A stretch of 64,000 nt of DNA from an uncultured Allomuricauda sp. Lineage in GTDB: Bacteria > Bacteroidota > Bacteroidia > Flavobacteriales > Flavobacteriaceae. The notes beneath the pieces are model-generated. The model did not search any database and was not told where the DNA came from. It saw only the letters and a list, made by a program, of their open reading frames with translations. Positions 61,207 to 64,000 of this stretch are shown piece after piece. The stretch spans positions 62,001 through 126,000 of the forward strand of contig NZ_CAMYIC010000062.1 of assembly GCF_947258355.1 (NCBI RefSeq), given 5' to 3'. Position 1 is the stretch's first letter. Each line of letters starts with the position of its first letter. A program made the position numbers and the translations under genes.

Positions 61207-63039
61207 TTATTCCCAAGTATCATAAAATGCTTTAAGTACCCAAAAGGCTTTTTTCTTTTTACCATCTTCCGATATCAACCCTTTTCGGTTGTAATCGTCC
61301 TGTATATGGGGCAATGGTCTTCGAGGTGATCTAAAATCCACCAAAATCCATGGGGACATACCTTTTAACTGGTCAATTTTCTGCAACATTGCCAACGTTT
61401 CTTGATACAGATATTCCTGATATTCCTCGGTCCATCGCGTGTTTTTATCTCCATGTAGTCCCTGCTTGGCACCTGCCCCGAACTCAGAAACTATAATAGG
61501 CTTGTTTTGGGAAATCTCCCATTGTGTAATTCTTGCCTGATCTGGGGTGCCGCCATACCAACCTATATATTGGTTAAAACTGAGTACATCCACCAATTTG
61601 GCCATTGGGTCATCAATATGTTTGATGTTTGGGTTGTTTGGTTCACTGCTTTGTTCCAATGCTGCACTGATCAACCGTGTGGGGTCGATTTTTTTTGCTT
61701 TTTTGATAAGTTTGGTCAAGAAGGTATTTCTTGCGTCGCTTACAGGGGTTTCGTTGGCCATGGACCAGATAATCACAGCAGCACGATTTTTATCCCTTTG
61801 AATTATTTCCGATAATTGGTTTCTGGCATTGTTGTAGGTATCCGGGTTGTTCCATTGAATGGTCCAATAGACTGGATTTTCCTCCCAGACCAATATTCCC
61901 ATTTCGTCTGCCAGCCTTATAATATGCTCATTGTGGGGATAGTGGGAGAGCCGAACGTAGTTCCCGCCCATTTCCTTTATCCAGCCTAAAACTTTCTCGG
62001 CATCCTCCCTAGAGTTCGCTCTTGCTTTGGTAATCGGGCTTTCTTCGTGCAGACTAATGCCTTTTAGTATTATGGGTTCCCCATTCAAAAGGATGTCATC
62101 CTCTTGCGTAGTGATGGTTCGGAATCCAATTTGATCGGTCAGTTGTTCTTCACTTGTTGAAAAAGACACTTCATAGCGTTTAGGATTTTCGGGTGACCAG
62201 TAGTCGATTTTTCTGGATTTGATTTCAAAAGTGCCCTTTCCTAGAGCATTTGTTGTCAACTTCTTTGTGATGCCCAATCCAGGGATTTCTACAGTAATTT
62301 CACGAGCAGCATTGGCTCCGCCTTTTAGATTGATCTCTCCTTTGATAATATGGTTGTCCTTGGTATCCAAATACATAAAATAATCTTGGATGTAGGTTGA
62401 TGGGGTTTCAATGAGTTTTACATCCCGTGTAATGCCGCCATAGTTCCACCAATCCGTGTTAAGGGTGGGGACACCCTCTTTGGATCGCTTATTGTCTACC
62501 TTAAAAATGATAAAGTTGTCCTTTTCCTTTAATAGATGGGTCACTTCAAAATTAAAAGGGGTGAATCCCCCTAGGTGGGTACCCAATTTTTTACCATTTA
62601 AATACGCTTCGGTCTTGTAATTGGCAGCTCCTACATATAAAAATACCTTGTTGCTATCTTCAGTTTTGGAATAATCAAAAGATTTCTTGTACCAAATCGT
62701 GCCTTCGTAATAATAGAGTTTCTCTTTTTGTGTGTTCCAATCCCCTGGAACTTGCAAGGTACCGGATTCATCAAAATTATATTCAATCAAATCAGAAGGA
62801 CGCTGTGCCTTTGTATTGGTAAAATACGCATTGGGCGAAGGCTGTTCTTGTTGGTCAAACGGTTGGTAACGATAATTGTAATATCCATTTTCGTATGGGT
62901 CTACAATATAATGCCATACTCCATTGAGAGAAGTGGTTTTTCGGTTAAAGGTATTGATCAGTAAGGCATCGGGTTCTTGCGACCAGATATGCATATTGCA
63001 GCCCAGCATAAATACCAGTCCTAAAACAAAGTTTTTCAT
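61207..63039 (-). CDS. Glycoside hydrolase family 2 protein (beta-glucuronidase/galactosidase-like)
   Basis: A 610-residue secreted enzyme with signal peptide (about residues 1-20). Order of domains: N-terminal jelly roll (LQVPGDWNTQKEKLYYYEGTI), Ig-like domain (about 240-330) and TIM barrel with acid/base Glu near residue 430 (WSMANETPV) and nucleophile Glu near 518 (VSEFGAG). The shape, RLSHYPHNEHI and the length fit GH2 beta-glucuronidases. The likely substrates are plant or algal glycans. There is no SusC/SusD pair in the window, so it is outside a typical polysaccharide utilisation locus. Confidence 0.9.
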   Translation of the reverse strand: MKNFVLGLVFMLGCNMHIWSQEPDALLINTFNRKTTSLNGVWHYIVDPYENGYYNYRYQPFDQQEQPSPNAYFTNTKAQRPSDLIEYNFDESGTLQVPGDWNTQKEKLYYYEGTIWYKKSFDYSKTEDSNKVFLYVGAANYKTEAYLNGKKLGTHLGGFTPFNFEVTHLLKEKDNFIIFKVDNKRSKEGVPTLNTDWWNYGGITRDVKLIETPSTYIQDYFMYLDTKDNHIIKGEINLKGGANAAREITVEIPGLGITKKLTTNALGKGTFEIKSRKIDYWSPENPKRYEVSFSTSEEQLTDQIGFRTITTQEDDILLNGEPIILKGISLHEESPITKARANSREDAEKVLGWIKEMGGNYVRLSHYPHNEHIIRLADEMGILVWEENPVYWTIQWNNPDTYNNARNQLSEIIQRDKNRAAVIIWSMANETPVSDARNTFLTKLIKKAKKIDPTRLISAALEQSSEPNNPNIKHIDDPMAKLVDVLSFNQYIGWYGGTPDQARITQWEISQNKPIIVSEFGAGAKQGLHGDKNTRWTEEYQEYLYQETLAMLQKIDQLKGMSPWILVDFRSPRRPLPHIQDDYNRKGLISEDGKKKKAFWVLKAFYDTWE

Positions 63040-63215
63040 GTGCCAGTGTTGGAGTTCTAAAGATAGGAAACTTGTTATTTATGTCATTTTACCCTAATAA
63101 AATCTTAAAATGCGGATTTTGTGTTAATTGAGCATATAAACTGGACAATCTATTGGAAGTCGGGGCAATAAAACCACCTCAACTTTGTACCCGTATAATT
63201 TAATATACAATAGCT

Positions 63216-63779
63216 ATGAAAACAACGAATTTTTATCCAACAATGTGGTCAACAGTTCCATATATACCAAGTGTAATGACAGCGAAGTATGCTGCTGAAA
63301 CCCATGGAACCGAGTTGATTTTGAAAAATGAGGCCGCAACGGCACTCCATGTTTCAGAAATGTCCCTTAACATTACCAAGTTCTCGGCAATCGATGAGCA
63401 TGGCAATGAGCACTTTATTATAGATTTTCCCGGTCAGAATCCGGTTACCCTAAAAGGAATTGCCTCAGGTAACTTTATACGTTCCAAAAGTGTACTTTCC
63501 TTGCCCGAAGGCAACTACAAAGCTTTACGCTTTTACACAGCGGGTTGGGGCAACCAATTTATTTACCGGGATGGGGTGGCCGAATCGGCCAATTCGTTCA
63601 ACCGTTTGGATTTTCAGATTGAAAATGGCTTTATGGTGGAAAAAGGCAACGCCCCTGAAGTTAAATTGTGGTTTGACTTTTCTCCCTACCAGTGGAAGCG
63701 ACACTTTAAACCGCTTACGGATTTGTTTATGGGGAGCAAAAGTCAAAAACCACGATTGGCCAATAGTCTTGGCAATTGA
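63216..63779 (+). CDS. Conserved hypothetical protein, 187 aa
   Basis: A protein without clear signal peptide, starting MKTTNFYPTMWSTVPYIP. It appears beta-rich, with LSLPEGNYKALRFYTAGWG and LWFDFSPYQWKRHFKPL. The first of these recalls DUF4382-type lipoproteins (strand-turn-strand with PxGxYxxLR), but the lipobox is missing and the match is uncertain. It stands alone, terminated by the hairpin at 63802. Function not recognised. Confidence 0.6.
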   Translation: MKTTNFYPTMWSTVPYIPSVMTAKYAAETHGTELILKNEAATALHVSEMSLNITKFSAIDEHGNEHFIIDFPGQNPVTLKGIASGNFIRSKSVLSLPEGNYKALRFYTAGWGNQFIYRDGVAESANSFNRLDFQIENGFMVEKGNAPEVKLWFDFSPYQWKRHFKPLTDLFMGSKSQKPRLANSLGN

Positions 63780-63801
63780 TTTTAAGCTATGAAAAGGAAT
63801 G

Positions 63802-63829
63802 AAAAAGGCACCGATTGGGTGCCTTTTTT
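63802..63829. terminator. Intrinsic terminator
   Basis: Stem AAAGGCACC/GGTGCCTTT (63804-63812 and 63818-63826) with a five-base loop and T run on both strands (TTTTTT on plus; five A before it on the same strand give T on minus). It lies between the hypothetical gene and the convergent thioredoxin-like gene, serving both. Confidence 0.88.
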
Positions 63830-63845
63830 AATTTTAAAAAGTTTG

Positions 63846-64000
63846 TTATTCCCCACTAAGCCGCTTCAATTTATCCAATACCTCATATACCGAAAAGCTT
63901 CGGGCAAAGCGATACATTTCCTTGTTGTCTGCTTTAATAATGACAACCGGCAAAGTAAATACCATGGATTGTCCCGTAAACTCCACTTCTTCTTCCACAT
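63846..64000 (-). CDS. Thioredoxin-like protein, C-terminal end (cut by window edge)
   Basis: The minus-strand frame enters from the right edge and encodes 50 residues to the TAA at 63846-63848: VEEEVEFTGQSMVFTLPVVI and so on, with TLPVVIIKADNKEMYRF. The Pro after TL would be the conserved cis-Pro of the thioredoxin fold, followed by the terminal helix EVLDKLKRLSGE. The active-site CxxC, if present, is outside the window. Whether it is a thioredoxin or another member is not decidable. Confidence 0.6.
   Translation of the reverse strand, partial: VEEEVEFTGQSMVFTLPVVIIKADNKEMYRFARSFSVYEVLDKLKRLSGE

Noticed and set aside
1..64000. CRISPR arrays, insertion sequences, prophage genes or toxin-antitoxin pairs
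   Set aside because: No regularly spaced repeats, transposase, integrase or phage structural genes, and no recognisable toxin-antitoxin pair, were found; the genome segment looks stable and chromosomal.

Overview
The window reads as chromosomal DNA of a marine-type member of the Bacteroidota, most likely family Flavobacteriaceae (Muricauda/Allomuricauda-like). Reasons: a fused CcoN-CcoO cbb3 oxidase subunit, Bacteroidetes-type promoters (TTTG-N19-TAnnTTTG upstream of rplM), DUF5916, DUF2490 and PorT-like outer-membrane proteins, an ExbB/ExbD cluster with flavobacterial spacer protein, a ribosomal protein S2 with a helix-hairpin-helix tail, and moderate-to-low GC. No rRNA, phage, insertion sequence or CRISPR array is visible. 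Genes are densely packed and no gene-free stretch exceeds 300 bases.

Region 1 (1-23.9 kb) looks like one low-oxygen/energy-stress block: the end of ccoI, then ccoS-ccoNO-ccoQ-ccoP-ccoG-ccoH-SafE-like gene and a CoA-transferase; hemN-usp; a GCS2-like ligase with CBS domains paired with an AstE-like hydrolase; tonB; a DUF2490 protein; an ROK sugar kinase; usp-SLC13 transporter-pckA-pfkA; and a ribosome hibernation factor with a lipoprotein. Seven promoters in this block carry the same palindrome (C)TGAY-N4-RTCA(T), and in six of them a TAnnTTT(G/A) -7 element begins exactly 23 bases downstream. This places the palindrome near -41.5, as expected for a class II CRP/FNR-family activator. It is the main discovery of the window: an apparently coherent regulon joining micro-oxic respiration, anaerobic haem synthesis, PEP/fructose-phosphate metabolism, ribosome hibernation and an uncharacterised ligase/hydrolase pair.

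Region 2 (24-37 kb) is mixed housekeeping: a sugar MFS transporter, KDO transferase, a DegT aminotransferase and GalE (envelope sugars), a DUF5009 membrane acyltransferase-like protein, 2-oxoglutarate dehydrogenase E1-E2, a retropepsin-like protease, TatD and type I asparaginase, then tRNA-Ser(GGA).

Region 3 (37-51 kb): exbB-spacer-exbD-exbD, a PorT-like barrel protein, then a long minus-strand series: PAP2-like membrane protein, rpoN, asnS, an MMPL/RND exporter, frr, pyrH, tsf, rpsB, rpsI and rplM.

Region 4 (51-64 kb): a DUF5916 outer-membrane protein, then a tyrosine catabolic operon on the minus strand (hppD, hmgA, fahA, a flavin reductase-like protein, a class I/II aminotransferase) with a divergent MarR regulator and a perfect 16-bp palindrome between them; a TauE/SafE permease; a family 2 glycoside hydrolase; a conserved unknown; and the C-terminal end of a thioredoxin-like protein. 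Short dispersed repeats with core TCGAGCGCAGTCGAGA lie in four intergenic gaps between 34.7 and 57.4 kb.
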